64,000 nt of DNA from Calliopum simillimum (GCA_951812925.1 OX638372.1:47056245-47120244); one strand, 5' to 3'; positions 22,203-35,296 are shown, numbered from the stretch's first letter. A program made the numbers and translations. The notes: generated by a model from the sequence alone, not told the origin.

Positions 22203-24230
22203 CATGAGCTGGTGCGCGCAATGTTTATAAACATATATATATGTATACATACATATATACTGTATACTGTACTTTGTATACAGTACGTCTCTATTTTTAT
22301 ATGTGTGACGCATTTTCGTTGCAAACATCCGTTACACTTTTTCGTTGCATGTTTTCGCTGTTCAGACTCTGCCTCTCAAAACGTCCGATAAGGAAGCATT
22401 AGCTTCCAAAAATTTTTCATGTACAATAACCAAATGTGGTGGAATTTATTCGTAGATGTATGAGCTGCAATTTCCAATAGGCGAACAAAAAATTTTCGAC
22501 CTGAGGGGGTGTCAGGAGGTCGTTTTATCTGAAAATTTTGGGAAAATCGAGATTTTCGATACTATACGGGAGAGCACATACTTCAGAAGTAGTAGATATG
22601 TTACGGGGCACCTTTCCAAATATTCTGAAGTAAAATTCAAAAAAATCGTATGTGGGTCGCGGCGACAAAATGGGTTAAAAAGTCTAAATCACTCATTACG
22701 GCCACATAACAGGTCCTAAAATTCTGAAAAAATTCAAGCAAGTTCCTTGATAAAAAATAAATCGACCTTGCTTAAAATATTTTTTAATCTAAGCGCCCCC
22801 TGCCGAGTAAAAAGTTAAAAACGCTAGTTTTTGGGTAAAAAATGCGATTATTGGCGATATGCGATCGAGCACACCATAGCGACACATGGGGTAAGATAGC
22901 GGGATATCTAACAAATATTCTGGAGTAAAATTCAGAAAAATCGTATGTGGGTCGTGGCGACAAAATGGGTTAAAAAGTCTAAATCACTCATTACGGCCAC
23001 GTAACAGGTCCTAAAATTCTGAAAAAAATCAAGCTAATTCCTTGATAGAAAATAAAACGAATTTGTTCAAGATGTTTTTTTAATTTGAGCGCCCCCTGCC
23101 GAGTAAAAAGTTAAAAACGCTAGTTTTTGGGTAAAAAATGCGATTATTGGCGATATGCGATCGAGCACACCATAGCTACACATAAGGCAAGATAGCGGGA
23201 TATCTAACAAACATTCTGGAGTAAAACTCAAAAAAATCCTATGTGGGTTGTAGCGCCAGAATGGGTTAAAATGTTTAAATCGCACATTACGGCCAAGTAA
23301 CAGGTCCTAAAATTCTGAAAAAAATCAAGCAAATTCCTTGAGAAAAAATAAATCGACTTTTTTTATGATGTTTCTTTAATTTGAGCCCCTCATTTGGAGC
23401 AAAAAATGAAAAAAACTCAAAATTTCGCTTTTCGCCAAAAATCACGTTTTTTACCCAAAAATTAGCGTTTTTAATTTTTTACTCGGCAGGGGGCGCTTAA
23501 ATTAAAAAAACATCATAAGCAAATTCGCTTTACTTTATATCAAGGAATTTGCTTGATTTTTTTCAGAATTTTAGGACCTGTTATGTGGCCGTAATGAGTG
23601 ATTTAAACTTTTTAACCCATTTTGTCGCCACGACCCACATACGATTTTTCTGAATTTTACTCCAGAATATTTGTTAGATATCCCGCTATCTTACCCTATG
23701 TGTCGCTATGGTGTGCTCGATCGTATATCGCCAATAATCGCATTTTTTACCAAAAATTTAGCGTTTTTAATTTTTTACTCGGCAGGGGGCGCTTAGATTA
23801 AAAAATATTATAAGCAAAGTCGATTTATTTTTTATCAAGGAACTTGCTTGATTTTTTTCAGAATTTTAGGACCTGTTATGTGGCCGTAATGAGTGATTTA
23901 GACTTTTTAACCCATTTTGTCGCCGCGACCCACATACGATTTTTTTGAATTTTACTTCAGAATATTTGGAAAGGTGCCCCGTAACATATCTACTACTTCT
24001 GAAGTATGTGCTCTTCCGTATAGTATCGAAAATCTCGATTTTCCCAAAATTTTCAGATAAAACGACCTCCTGACACCCCCTCAGGTCGAAAATTTTCTGT
24101 TCGCCTATTGGAAATTGCAGTTCATACGTCTACGAATAAATTCCACCACATTTGGTTATTGTACATGAACAAAATTTTTTTTTAAAAACTGGGTCATATA
24201 AGAGGAGATTATTTTCGGATTTGCCCATAT
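21949..24230. mobile_element. Fold-back element, 2.3 kb (family 2 copy A)
   Basis: Ends ATATGGGCAAATCCGAAAAT and its complement. The arms are long: the left arm's AATAACCAAATGTGGTGGAA and GCGCCCCCTGCCGAGTAAAA blocks return in reverse complement in the right arm. The left arm holds a ~295-bp unit repeated about 2.5 times (22615-23390), while the right arm holds fewer units. A smaller complete relative is at 35616-36114. No transposase is encoded; the small frames are arm shadows. Confidence 0.85.
22010..22412. mobile_element. Insertion with GA microsatellite inside fold-back arm
   Basis: The left arm of the fold-back is interrupted here relative to its right arm. The insertion has inner inverted ends GGAAGCTAATGCTT / AAGCATTAGCTTCC (about 22050-22063 and 22395-22409). 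It contains a (GA)n run at 22171-22202 and TATA/TGTATAC-rich sequence. No coding content. Confidence 0.6.
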
Positions 24231-24309
24231 GTGACCTGAACAGTGAAAAGGGAGCTTGCGTGTCAAAAAATCGTTTTTCACTTTTTTGCTGTTTCTGATA
24301 GATTTTAAT

Positions 24310-24965
24310 AGAATTGAAGCACATGGAGTTTCTAGGAAACGAGCACAATATTCTAGCTTTAGCTTTTCTGAAAGACGTACTGAAACATTTCAATGCACTC
24401 AATACCGAGCTATAAGGAAATGGAAAATTAATATGTGATCTGATACAAAGTGTGTCTTCTGTTCGTCGCAAGCTGGATATTTTTGAAAAAGACTTTACAA
24501 GTCAAGAATTTCCTATAATTCTTAAAAATAAAAATAGTTCCAAAACAGACATTACAGTGTTTTCAAATTTTGTATCAGATCTTAGGAAGGAATTTGCAGC
24601 AAGATTACAAGATTTCGGAGAAACAGAAAATTGTTGCGGTTCTTAAAGTCCCTTTTTGAAGTTTCTCCGTCTGCAGAATGGATTGATGTGAATGCAAAGA
24701 TGTTCAGCCTTTCAAAGCCCTTACTTCAAATGGAGATAATAGACTTGTAGGAAGATATTTCCTTGCAAATATATAAAAATGCATCCGTCGAAGATTTTTG
24801 GTGTAAACATGTCCCAGAAAAATAAGGAAATTGCAAAAAAAAATTGCCATATATCTGGCTACACATGTGTTTGTGAAACTTCATTTTCAAAAATTAATTT
24901 TTTGAAGAAAGATTAACCGCATAAGCTGCTCACTGCGTGCACCTAACATACCATAAATCGACCTA
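24310..24965 (+). pseudogene. hAT transposase relic (ZBED5/FAM200-like)
   Basis: Shifting plus-strand frames give consecutive pieces of a hAT transposase C-terminal half: HMEFLGNEHNILALAFLKDV, then LNTEL and LIQSVSSVRRKLDIFEKDF, then VSDLRKEFAARLQDFGET, FLKSPFEVSPSAEWIDVNA, LLQMEIIDL, VEDFWCKHVPEK, and TCVCETSFSKINFLKKD, which corresponds to the hAT dimerisation block. Stops and frameshifts occur throughout. The family assignment rests on the order and content of these blocks. Confidence 0.7.
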
Positions 24966-27200
24966 AAAAAAAATAAATTAAAAAATTTATAAAGGAAAAA
25001 AAACTCCTCTTTAATCCGAACAGGAAGGTACTGTATTAATGAATACGATTTTGGACCTCCAAAAAAATGTTCAACAGTATTCGGACCCCAACTAAAATTA
25101 TTTGCCGGCCCCTTCCCTACACCCTACCTGCCCTTCTTGAGTAAAATTTAAAAAATTTCAAATGCTACGGAAAGCGTTTTTTTTTTTAGATAATCCAACC
25201 AAATTTCACTCAGACACTTGGACAGTAAATAAAAGCTTTGAGCAAAAAAAAAAAAAAATACGAACTTAGTCAAGATGGCGTGGCACCTCTCGTACAAGCA
25301 AAACTTTCAAAATACATACTTCACTTAATTTTCAATTTAAAGTTACGGAATGTTGTCTCTGAGAAGCGTACTTTCGGAGAGATCCCAAGAGCGTTGTAGG
25401 AATATCTAGACCTTTCTTTTTATTATTTTTCGAAGTCTACGAATATCAGTAAGACAATACAATCTGTAAACTGTAAAAAGTTGTTTAAAAAAAAAAAAAA
25501 TTTTGGAGTTTTGTGCCAGCTTTAAGGGATTTTAAACCATTGTGCGCGGTTTGAGTGTAAAGTTGCATTTTTAATGGATGGAAAGAAAATCTAAGCCCTA
25601 GCTAAATAAATATGAGAGTTAACAGTTAATATTCAATATGTTTTGCTCAGTCTTAACTATATGTAGAAACGATTCGATATTTCAAAGCAGTTGAACATTT
25701 TCTTAAAACTTCTTTTACCACATAGTTAGTCATACAATTGTTATTTTTGTATTTATTTAAATGCAATTCATTAGCTTAATATAATACTATTCAAGCTGAA
25801 ATAAATGTTATATTCTTTAAGAATTTTGTCTTATTGTTAAATATTGTATTACAATTAAGAAGGCAGATGACAATTTTCAACTATGCAATTTACTCCTAAA
25901 ATAATACATATATTCGATTGTTATGTTATCTCAATATTTTTTTACATTGAAATTTTGTATTAAAAATATGTAAATTTCCTTTAAAATTAAAGCTTTAAAT
26001 TTGTATAAAAAACTTATATAAATAAATTATATCAAAAATGTAAAAAACAAAAATCATCATATATTAAAGGAAAATACTGTTTGCTTAAAATATACGTATA
26101 AAATAAAAATATTAATGTTTAAATAGAAATGCAATATTAATGTTATTTGAATTTTATCAAAACCAAAAAATGATATCTATAAATGTCATACACTACATAT
26201 TGTAAAAGTTCACTTAAATAATAAGAAAATTAATAGGCATAACAGAGATAAACTAAAATAATTGAAATTCGAAGGCAATCTAGTTAGGGAAAAATGAGAG
26301 TATTGTTATTAAACCTTACGAAATCTGGACTATGAATAAACATATGCATATGTATGATATTAAGCTCATATATGTTAGTATTGGCAAAATAAATTTAAAT
26401 ACTGTCAGGGAACAACAACAAAATAAGCACAAGCGGAGTCACTGCAATTTCAGTCCAGGACCAGCAATTTGATGTATATAAGTGGTACATTCATATTAAT
26501 AAAGCATTGGTAATGAATTTCAAAAATGCAATTGGGTTTAAATGCGCCGTCTTGAGCACAATAATTTTTGAACATAATTATGTACTTAACTTGAAGAAAA
26601 TACGAGTAAACTTTTTGTATACAAAAATAAAATATATGTAAATTTGTACCTTTAACTAAGTACATGCTATAAAAAAAGCAAAACTAATATATGTTATAAA
26701 TGTTAAACTAAATTAAAAAAAAATAAAAAGATACAAATGTGCAAATAACAATTACTTGTTTCATTTTATTACAGAATTCATTTATAATTGAAAATTATCA
26801 AATAACTATTATTAATAAAAATATGTGTTCAAAAAAACACATAATATCAAAAATTGTATTTATGTTAGTTGAAGCAAAACAAACTTGAAAATTAAAAAAT
26901 AAATAAATAAAATTGAAAAATAATAATTAAAATTCTGTATTTGTTTTCCCCCCTGAAAATGTGTTATATGATTTTGTGTAAAATATTCCGTGTTTAATTT
27001 TAAAAATCATAAATTTTTTCCAGAAAAAGCGGACCGAAAATGGTAGCTGAAAAGAAATGCCATAATTAAAAGTTAATTAAAGGCTAATTAAATTCCCTAG
27101 CGCCGAATTTTAGGCCTTTCTTTCATATAAAATAGGTTTCAATAGCCGTCGTCGTCGCGCTCGACATCAAGTTCGCTTCCTAAGTCTTTCGCGCAGAGAG
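24966..27200. other. No gene seen
   Basis: Very AT-rich DNA, with 25600-27000 almost without GC. There are no supported exons. A stretch at 25260-25310 (GGCGTGGCACCTCTCGTACA) is an inverted relic of the GGGAGGTGCCACGCC repeat seen at 19.7-20.3 kb. Confidence 0.4.
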
Positions 27201-27202
27201 CA

Positions 27203-27285
27203 AAGAGATATACAACCAAGAGATGCAAAGAAGCTCTGGAGCAATTTTTTGAAGTTTGTGTCAGCCGCAGACGGTACCCTGCAGG
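27203..27285. repeat. Single arm related to the inverted repeat at 4226
   Basis: AAAGAGATATACAACCAAGA followed by ATGCAAAGAAGCTCTGGAGC matches the arm at about 4226-4310 with scattered differences. No partner arm is next to it. Confidence 0.7.
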
Positions 27286-27465
27286 CAAATGGACTAGTTT
27301 AAGTGTAGTTCATTAACTAGTCCTCTACCAACCAGTACTAGTCCGACTTCAATCCCGTTTTCATACAAGCAACTGTTCTTTTTTGTGTGTTGATGTCCTA
27401 CGAAATTTCAATTGTCCCTTTCTGCATTACGTTTACACCAGTCCGGGGCTAGTTGGTTTTGTAAA

Positions 27466-28783
27466 TAGCCCAGGAAAATAATACGAAAAAAGAGCTGCTG
27501 TGCGAAATAATTCCAAGTGGATTTTTTTCACCGCAATTGTCTTTATTTATGCATGATAAACAAAGTGTGAAAAGTCCATTGCAAAGTCGTGTGCGCATAA
27601 AAAGTTATTACGGCTGAAAGGTAGCTAAAATCAGTTTTTTGCAAATATCTCGCTAATGCTAACTTTTACAGAAAAATAATGGTCTCTAATTTTTTAGCAC
27701 AGGAAATTTCCTACAAAAGTGCGTTAAAAGTATTTGCGTACGACTTCTAGTTTAGAAGATCACCCAATTTAAAAAGTTGTTAACAGTTATGATATGAAAT
27801 ACCACCTATGAGTTCATATTAAAACATCTAACTTTTTAAATTGCAATAACTCTGCAATGAGAAGTTGTACAAACAAAATTAAAATGCCGTTTGAAAGATA
27901 ATTTAATTTTCTATATAACGTATAATTTTTTTTTTTCGAACCGTTAAGGCTTCGAAATTACTGGTTTTTTAAGGATATCTCCAAATTGGTAAGTACTACG
28001 ATAAAAAGTTACGGGACCAATTTTGTAGAGACTTACAAGATCTACAAAAAATAAGCGATATGTGTACACATAGAAGTAACCGTATAGAAGATATTCGATA
28101 GAAACCGGTTTTTTGGCATTTTAAGGGTTTTTTTGGAATATCTTCTAAACGGTTACTTCTATGTGTACGCACATCGCTTACTTTTTTTAGATCTTGCAAT
28201 TTTTACAAAATTGGCGCTAAACTTTTATCATATGACCCTTCGTTTCGGAAATATTCTTCAAAACCAGTATTTTTGAAGTCTTAACGGTTTTTCAAGAATA
28301 TCTTTGAGGCCATGGGTTGTTCGAAAAAAGAAATTAGTGCGCTATACAAAAAATCATATTATCTTTTAAACGGCGTTTCAATTTTGTTGGTACGACTTCT
28401 CATTGAAGAGTTATTGCAATTTAAAAAGTAAGATATTTTATTATGAACTCATAGGTGATATTTCATATCATAACTGTTAACAACTTTTTAAATTGGGTGA
28501 TCTTCTAAACTAGAAGTCGTACGCAAATAATTTTAACGTACTTTTGTAGGAAATTTCCTGTGCTACAAAATTGGAGACCAACATTTTTCTGTAAAAGTTA
28601 GCATTAGCGAGATATTTGCAAAAACTGATTTTAGCAACCTTTGAGCCTTAATAACTTTTTATGCGCACACGACTTTGCAATGGACTTTTCACACTTTATT
28701 TATCATGTATAAATAAAGATAATTCCGGTGAAAAAAATTCGCTTGGAATTTTTTCGCAGAAAAATTCTTATTTTCCTGGGCTA
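27466..28783. mobile_element. Fold-back palindrome, family 3 copy A
   Basis: TAGCCCAGGAAAATAA at the left returns as TTATTTTCCTGGGCTA at the right. Between them the two halves are reverse complements almost to the centre, near 28120 (ACCGTATAGAAGATATTC versus GAATATCTTCTAAACGGT). The whole palindrome recurs at 43598-45331. No coding content beyond mirrored frames. Confidence 0.85.
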
Positions 28784-29617
28784 TATGTGGATTCTCATAT
28801 GATTTTTCACTCCATGGTCTTATTTTCGAATGGTCTTAACTTTTTAAAAATAAATCATACGAGACCAATTCATAGCTTATTTTGAAGTATATAAATAGTA
28901 CTAAGCGACGCATTTACTAGAAAAGAGCAAACCAATTTCTTTCGTCCTCTATATATCCTCAAAAATCGTGTTTATGAATTTTTAGGTAAGAATATCTCAA
29001 AAACCATACGCGATAGAGATATGAGTTGCGAACAGAAATTAGACAAAACTACTAAATATTTATTATGCAAAATGGAATATTTTTGCGTTAAAAATAACTT
29101 TATTTAATAGTGAGTTAATTTATTCGAAGGTTATAAAACAAGAATATTTTTAAGCTTTGCATATTTTATGAAATTTATATTTTGATTGAATTTCCTATCG
29201 TTTTAGATAAACACAAAATTCTATAAAAATATAAATAATATATCATCGGCTGAGTATTGTTTTGGCGTAAACGCCAAAACTAAGGATGCAGCCTTATGTT
29301 AATTTTATGAAGAACAGTGCAAATTTCAAAATAATATATGGAGCACTTTTCAAAAAATTTAAAAAATTCGATATCCCATATAAAATACAAAAAATTAAGA
29401 AAAAAAAAAACAGAACAAATAAATATAAAAATAGTTACATTTAATGTATTTTGCAATGGTGAATCCAAATCCGGTCTTAGAATTGCTGTATCTTATACGG
29501 TTTTTGAGATATCTTAGCCTAAACAAGGAAAAAAGACCGTTTTTGCTATATTTTGAACTAGAATATAGAACATTCATACGCAGAATCCGATACAGTATCT
29601 CAAAGTTTTGATCTTTT
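28784..29617. repeat. Block shared with 45128-46180
   Basis: This flank continues the similarity to the glutathione-transferase intron repeat, including TACTAAGCGACGCATTTACT and TTGTTTTGGCGTAAACGCC. Relative to 45128-46180 it lacks about 110 bp near 29014 and about 125 bp near 29296. It is therefore part of a larger repeat unit that extends past the palindrome. Confidence 0.8.
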
Positions 29618-29627
29618 TCTTTAAAAC

Positions 29628-29783
29628 GTCATTTAAATTATGTCGATACCTTTATTTTTCTCGGAGATATCCTAACCTAAAAAGTTAAAAAAGTGCGAAA
29701 AACATGTCATTTAAATTATGTCGATACCTTTATTTTTCTCGGAGATATCCTAACCTAAAAAGTTAAAAAAGTGCGAAAAACAT
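29628..29783. repeat. 78-bp perfect tandem duplication
   Basis: The unit beginning GTCATTTAAATTATGTCGAT at 29628 repeats immediately at 29706 without a visible difference. The lack of divergence suggests a recent duplication. Confidence 0.95.
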
Positions 29784-29889
29784 GTGTTTTCATTATTTTA
29801 GTCTACGATATTTCGAAGAAACATCAAGCTCTTCGACTAAAGTTAGAAACCAATAACACAACAATTTTTTGATACTTTTGAAAGCCCCA

Positions 29890-30660
29890 AGAGTTTACGG
29901 AGTTATGACAGTTTAAAGTTTGTCATTTCATTGTTTATAGTGGCCGTGCCCCATATCTGAGTATCCCAAATTTTGCGCAAAATTCTAAGCTGTTTAAATG
30001 CCAACTTTTACTAATCTGTCTTTTCCTTTTTGCGAGATAAAGCATTTTGAAACTTGGCCCCTCTAACTCTTCTATTTTCCGAGCAATGAGAGTTAAAAGC
30101 TTGTCATCTCACTTATCCGTTCATAGTGGTCGTGCGCCATATCTGGGTATCCCAAATTTTGCGCAAGATTGTATGTTATTTAGACGCCAACTTTCAATAC
30201 TATATCTATTCTTGTTTGCTAGATAAAGCATTTTGAAACTTATCAACTTTGACCCCTCTAACTCTTCTGTTTTTGGAGTTATGCCAGTTTAAAGTTTTTA
30301 ATGTCGTTTCTCCGCTCATAGTAGTCTTGCCCCATATCTGAGTATGCCAAATTTTTCACAAGATCGTAGCTCTATAAATTCCAATTTTCAATCCTCTAGC
30401 TCTTCTAGTTTGTGAGATAAAATATTTTAAAACTTGTCAAGTTTGACTCCTCTAACTTCTATTTTCCGAGTTATTTGAGTTTAAAGTTTGACATCTCATT
30501 TCTCCGTTCATAGTAGTCGTGCCCCATATACCAAATTTTTCCTAAGATTGTAAGCAATTTCGATCCTCTAACTCTTCTAGATTCCGAGTTATTTGAGTTT
30601 AAAGTTTGTCATCTCATTTCTCCGTTCACAGTAGTCGTGCCTTATATCTGAGTATTCTAG
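29890..30660. repeat. Degenerate tandem array, ~190-bp units
   Basis: The phrase (T)AGTCGTGCCCCATATCTGAG recurs at about 29941, 30127, 30322, 30514 and 30632, each preceded by GTTTAAAGTTTGTCATCTCA-like sequence. Spacings are 186, 195, 192 and a shortened 118 bp. No protein coding. Confidence 0.8.
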
Positions 30661-31092
30661 GCAATTTGGTAGAAGAAGAAAGAAATTTGGTAGATATTTT
30701 GTTTGGCTTAGTTACAAATATTTTTAATATTTATTTTAAAAGTTTTATACACGTTAATTATTATTTTTTTTTTTTTTTTTTTTAAATTTACAACTTCGTA
30801 CAATATATTTAAAAAATGCAACAGCTAAAACATAACTAATTTATAACAAATTTAAAAGATGTGTGCTTTCTTAAATATAAAAATGTATGGCATTTAAATA
30901 AGCCAATAAATGCATCAAAACAGCAACACATCAGACCTTTGGAGCTTAATTTTATAGAACTTTAATTAATAGACATAAGTTTCATGTAAATAAATGCAAC
31001 AAAACAGCCTTTCCAAAAACAATTTACACTTGGAGGAGTTCTCTTTTTTATAAGAAATCACGGGAAAATCAGTGCCACAAGTTCAGCACAAT

Positions 31093-34000
31093 TTAATTAA
31101 GCATAAACAAAGCGGGATTTTCCAAATATTTCTTCCATACGTTTGAGAAACTGGCCATAGTAACACCATCGATAACACGATGATCAGCCGACCAGCTAAC
31201 GCTCATAATATAAGCTTTAATAATTTCATCTTTGTCATTAAAGCGTGGCACAATCTGCAGTAAAAACAAAATATTTTTGTTTTATTATGCTTATATTGAT
31301 AATATTTAAAGTAAATTTAAATTCTTACCTTCGTACGTCCCATGGCGCCAATAGCAACTTGTGGTGCCATTATACATGGATGGGTATAAGTGCCACCAAC
31401 CTTTGAAAAAAAAAAATAGGTGATAATTCAATGAAATTAATAATAAAAGTATGTAGTTCATTATGATACATACCACACCGATGTTTGATAATGAAAAAGT
31501 GCCGTCAATAAAATCTTGTGGTGTCAACGTGCCAGAACGTCCTTTCTCTACCAACACGTTAAGGTCCTTTGCAATCTCAATAATGTTTTTACTTTCAACA
31601 TTTTTAATATTTGGCACAACTAGACCTTGTGGGGTGTCAATAGCTACACTAATATTGTGTGCACCTTTATATGTGACGGTCTCTTTTTCGACATCTAGTG
31701 AACTATTTAAAATTGGATATTTATGTAGCGCAATAGAGGCAGCTTTGATGCAGAATGGCATAAAAGTTAGCTTTGGTACACCTTGTTCACGTGCGACATC
31801 TTTAAGCTGATCACGAAATTCAACAAGTCTACTCATATCGATTTCATCACTATAAGCAAAGTGTGGAATTTTCTAGAAGGGAAAAATTACATATGAATTA
31901 CGTATACAAATTTGTTTTAAGTTTAATAAGTTTCAAATAGTTAACAAAACATTACGAATAGGATTGTTTTAATTTCTCATACAACTAAAGAAAATCATTC
32001 ACAAAAACTCAATGCGTTGTAACTCCTACTTTACACTAGGAAATTTTAGAAATGAATTCGTTGAGTTTGTGAACACGAGGAAGGAAACGAAAAGAAACAT
32101 TATTAGCTACCAAAAAAGCATAAATCAGATGACATTGTTAGTTTGAGCTTACTGTTCCATGTGTTTTAGTAAAAAACACCAACAAAAACTAAACAAAATG
32201 CATAGAGGAAAAAATAAAATATATGTATTGGAAGGCTGGTTTTCGTTACTAGTTTCATTGATCACAAAAAAAAATCATCAGACAAATTTGCCGATATCCA
32301 AAAAAACTCGACAAGCATACTTTATTTAGCCCTTTGCATAAATTTGTCGAGAATCACAGCAAAAAGTTATAGGTGTAATAACAACGATTTACAAGAGCAG
32401 GTCGATGCATAAAATGGGAAAAATACAAAAAAAAACTTTTGCATGTGCTACATTTAATTTTTTGCTGTGATTCTCGACAAATCTATGCAAAGGGCTAAAT
32501 ATAGCGTGCTTACCGATTTCTTTTTGATGTCGGCAAATTCGTCTGATGATTTGATTGTGGTGGTCAATGAAACTAGTTACGAAAACCAGACTCCTAAAAA
32601 ATATTTTTTGTTTTTCCGTTATGCATTTTGTTTTGTTTTTGTAATTATGTTGGCGTTTTTTTACAAAACCCTTGGAAAACTAAGCTCAAACTAACTATAT
32701 CATCTGATACATGCTTGTTTGGTAGCTAATAATGTAAATCATTATCTGTACAAAAAAATTATTAACAAATTTTTTTAAAAAGTTTCCTAGTGGAAACGGC
32801 TATTATGGAATTATTTTAAATAGAATTTACTGTTAAAATAAATAAACAAAAAATCATCAAATTTAAGGCGATGTTTTAAAAATCGTTGTATAGGCAATTC
32901 TACAAAAAAAAGGTGTAATTTTGACATGAAAAATAACAAAAAAGGAGAAAAAAGTCTTCTTCAGGAGCTGCAAATAATAACAATAGCTAAAAGTTGCCAT
33001 TATAAATGTAAAAATTAAATTACTCGAAAATCAGTGATTTTTACAGGCACGTTCTGAAATCCGATTCACTTCGGAATCGGAATTAAATCAATCTTCAAGT
33101 GCTTTGCACTGCGACAAACAAGATTTAATCGTACATAATTGTATTTCGACCAATAGCATTTCTTACTGGTTCCTGTTCAATTAACCGAAACATAATTCCG
33201 ATTTGGTGGTAATTGTCGAAATTTGGAGCACCTTAAATTGGATTCAATTCCGATTCCGATCAAAATCGGATTTCAGAATTGGGCTGAATATTTTTACACA
33301 AAATATCAACTATAAAGGCGTGTCACGGTAAAGACATTTTTGAACTTAAATTAGTGCAAGAGTTTCAAAACAAAATGTTGTCTCTCGGTGTGAAAAAAAA
33401 TAAGTTTGTTTGTCGCATAAAAAGAAATGAGATTTAATGCCACGGTACAAGCAAACTAGTTTGTATAATCAAAATTTAAAAAAAATGTTGGTGCTGAAAA
33501 TTGCAGAATTACGATATTCTTGTGGAATCGCCTAAATAAAGTTTTCAGCTAATTATTTTTTAAGATTTTACGTTCTCAAAAACCAATAACTTTCTTACCA
33601 AAGTTTCCGCCATTGATTTCATCATGGCGCGACGCACTCCCTTAATTTGTTCAGTACGGTCGGCGAGAGCAGCAACGGGTTTTGTTGCATTTCCAGCTAA
33701 CGCTGCCGCTTTCATGGCAATCGTTGGATGCGGAATATTCGTACCGGCTGGTACATGGCCTAAGTATTCCAAAACATCACCTTTGAGAACTCGCCCATTT
33801 TTGCCCGTTGGCGGTACTTTGGAGAGATTAACTTTATTCTCCATAGCTATCCGACGTACTGCAGGTGTAGCCAAAGTAATGTGACGTGTAACTTCTTCAG
33901 CTGTAGCAGATGTACCAGAACAATTTTCTTGCTTGGAAGCCTTTGGTACTTCACTATCAGAATCTGATGAGCTACTGCTACTGCTGCTGCTGTCACTATC

Positions 34001-35296
34001 GCCCTCCTCTTCTTCAACGACATCGAAATCAACTAGCGGTTTGCCCACTAGTGCCATATCGTCGACATTGTGATACAGCTTCACGATTTTGCCATCGTAT
34101 CGACTTGTAATGGTCACTGAAGCTTTGTCTGATTGCACCTCACAAAGATTATCGAATTGCTCTACGGTATCTCCAACTTTGACGAACCTGCAACCATGGG
34201 ACTTGGATATTTTTATTATTTTTTGATACGGAAATGTACAAATTTACAAACCATTCTTTTACGGTAACTTCACGGATTCCTTCGCCAATGTCACTCAAAT
34301 GAAATGAAACGATTTTTTCTAAGCTGGATGTCAAATGAAGACCACGTGGGTGATTTCCATAGAGAAAAGAACTCTAAAAGGAATAAAGGCTTAATTGTTA
34401 TTTTTCAAGAAGTGTAGAACTATAATATTTTCAATTTCCAGTTTAAATAATTATTCATGCTCGTTGGCTACTTTTTCGTAAGCGGCTAATTGTGCCGGCG
34501 ATAACTAGCAAACAAAAATATTGCCATAATTGCAGGGTTGCCTGCCTGTTTTGAATTTTTTCCGTCATTAAATTCTGTTCACAGTACACTTTTTATGATA
34601 AAAGAAAATTGATTTGCATAAAGTTCGAGCGAGTTGATTATAATGTTTTGAAACTTGAACAGACTCGGAAATTCAGAAGATATACAATATTCTCAGTCTC
34701 GTTAGATTATGCCTGTGCCAGAACTAAATAAGTTTTGTATATTTGATACTATATGCTTTATTTATACCATGAGCGGTATGTTCTGGTAGAATTTTTTTTA
34801 TTTAAATTTAAAACAACCACATAATTCTCTATTAAACAACCTATTTGTTTGGTAAAACCGGTGATTATAATCAGCTGTTTTTTAGCACATTATCTCACAG
34901 GTGGTTGTTTTTGTTATAATTTGAAGACAACATGAGAGAAATTCCGGCAAATAAACAAAACAATTTCAATCTTATTTTTTTCTATCTTATTCAGCATATA
35001 TATCCACATATACTGATGAGCTGTAAGAGAGTAATTTCATACACGAATTTTCTGATACTTATGACAGTTCGTTTTCAGCTGTCAAATTCTGAACGTATGT
35101 GAAGTTATGTAATTAAACTTAATTAATTATTATCATTTTATTAAAAAATATGTTAAAATGTAGTTAGTAGTTAACGGCATCATTGCAATAATTTCAATAA
35201 TATCTCATTAATTACATTTTTTATTACTTTGACTTGGCGTGGAAAATAATTTTTTAGCATGGACGATGCGCCGTTTCTCAAGAAATTCGTTGCCAT
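31093..35296 (-). CDS. DBT: Branched-chain 2-oxo acid dehydrogenase E2 (lipoamide acyltransferase)
   Basis: Complete in six exons: 35296-35228, 34373-34252, 34187-33599, 31872-31474, 31400-31329 and 31254-31093. All junctions are in phase, giving 470 residues (human DBT is 482). It is the mitochondrial matrix core enzyme that passes acyl groups to CoA in Leu/Ile/Val breakdown. Exon 1 ([20 protein letters not shown]) is a basic presequence. The lipoyl domain has [17 protein letters not shown] and [11 protein letters not shown], with the lipoylated Lys in DKA. An acidic poly-Ser linker follows. The E3-binding domain is [20 protein letters not shown]. The catalytic domain starts [12 protein letters not shown] and ends with [12 protein letters not shown], including the active-site His and Asp. 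Stop TAA at 31093-31095. The exon 1 assignment rests on its start, presequence and in-phase AAA|GTAATA donor. The 1.7-kb third intron holds a fold-back element. Confidence 0.93.
32097..32752. mobile_element. Fold-back repeat in E2 intron
   Basis: The arm at 32097-32360 returns in reverse complement at 32455-32750 (for example ATTCTCGACAAAT and GCAAAGGGCTAAAT, and ATCAGA/TCTGAT blocks). It sits wholly inside the intron between 31873 and 33598. A single arm of the same family is at 6170-6385. Confidence 0.75.

Noticed and set aside
29890..30660. Regularly spaced repeats that might suggest a CRISPR-like array
   Set aside because: Units are long, degenerate and contiguous with no unique spacers, and the DNA is eukaryotic.
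34447..34505. Minus-strand peptide [17 protein letters not shown] that looks like an exon
   Set aside because: It falls in the first intron of the E2 gene. The in-phase presequence exon at 35228-35296 explains the N-terminus better, and no start or donor supports it.
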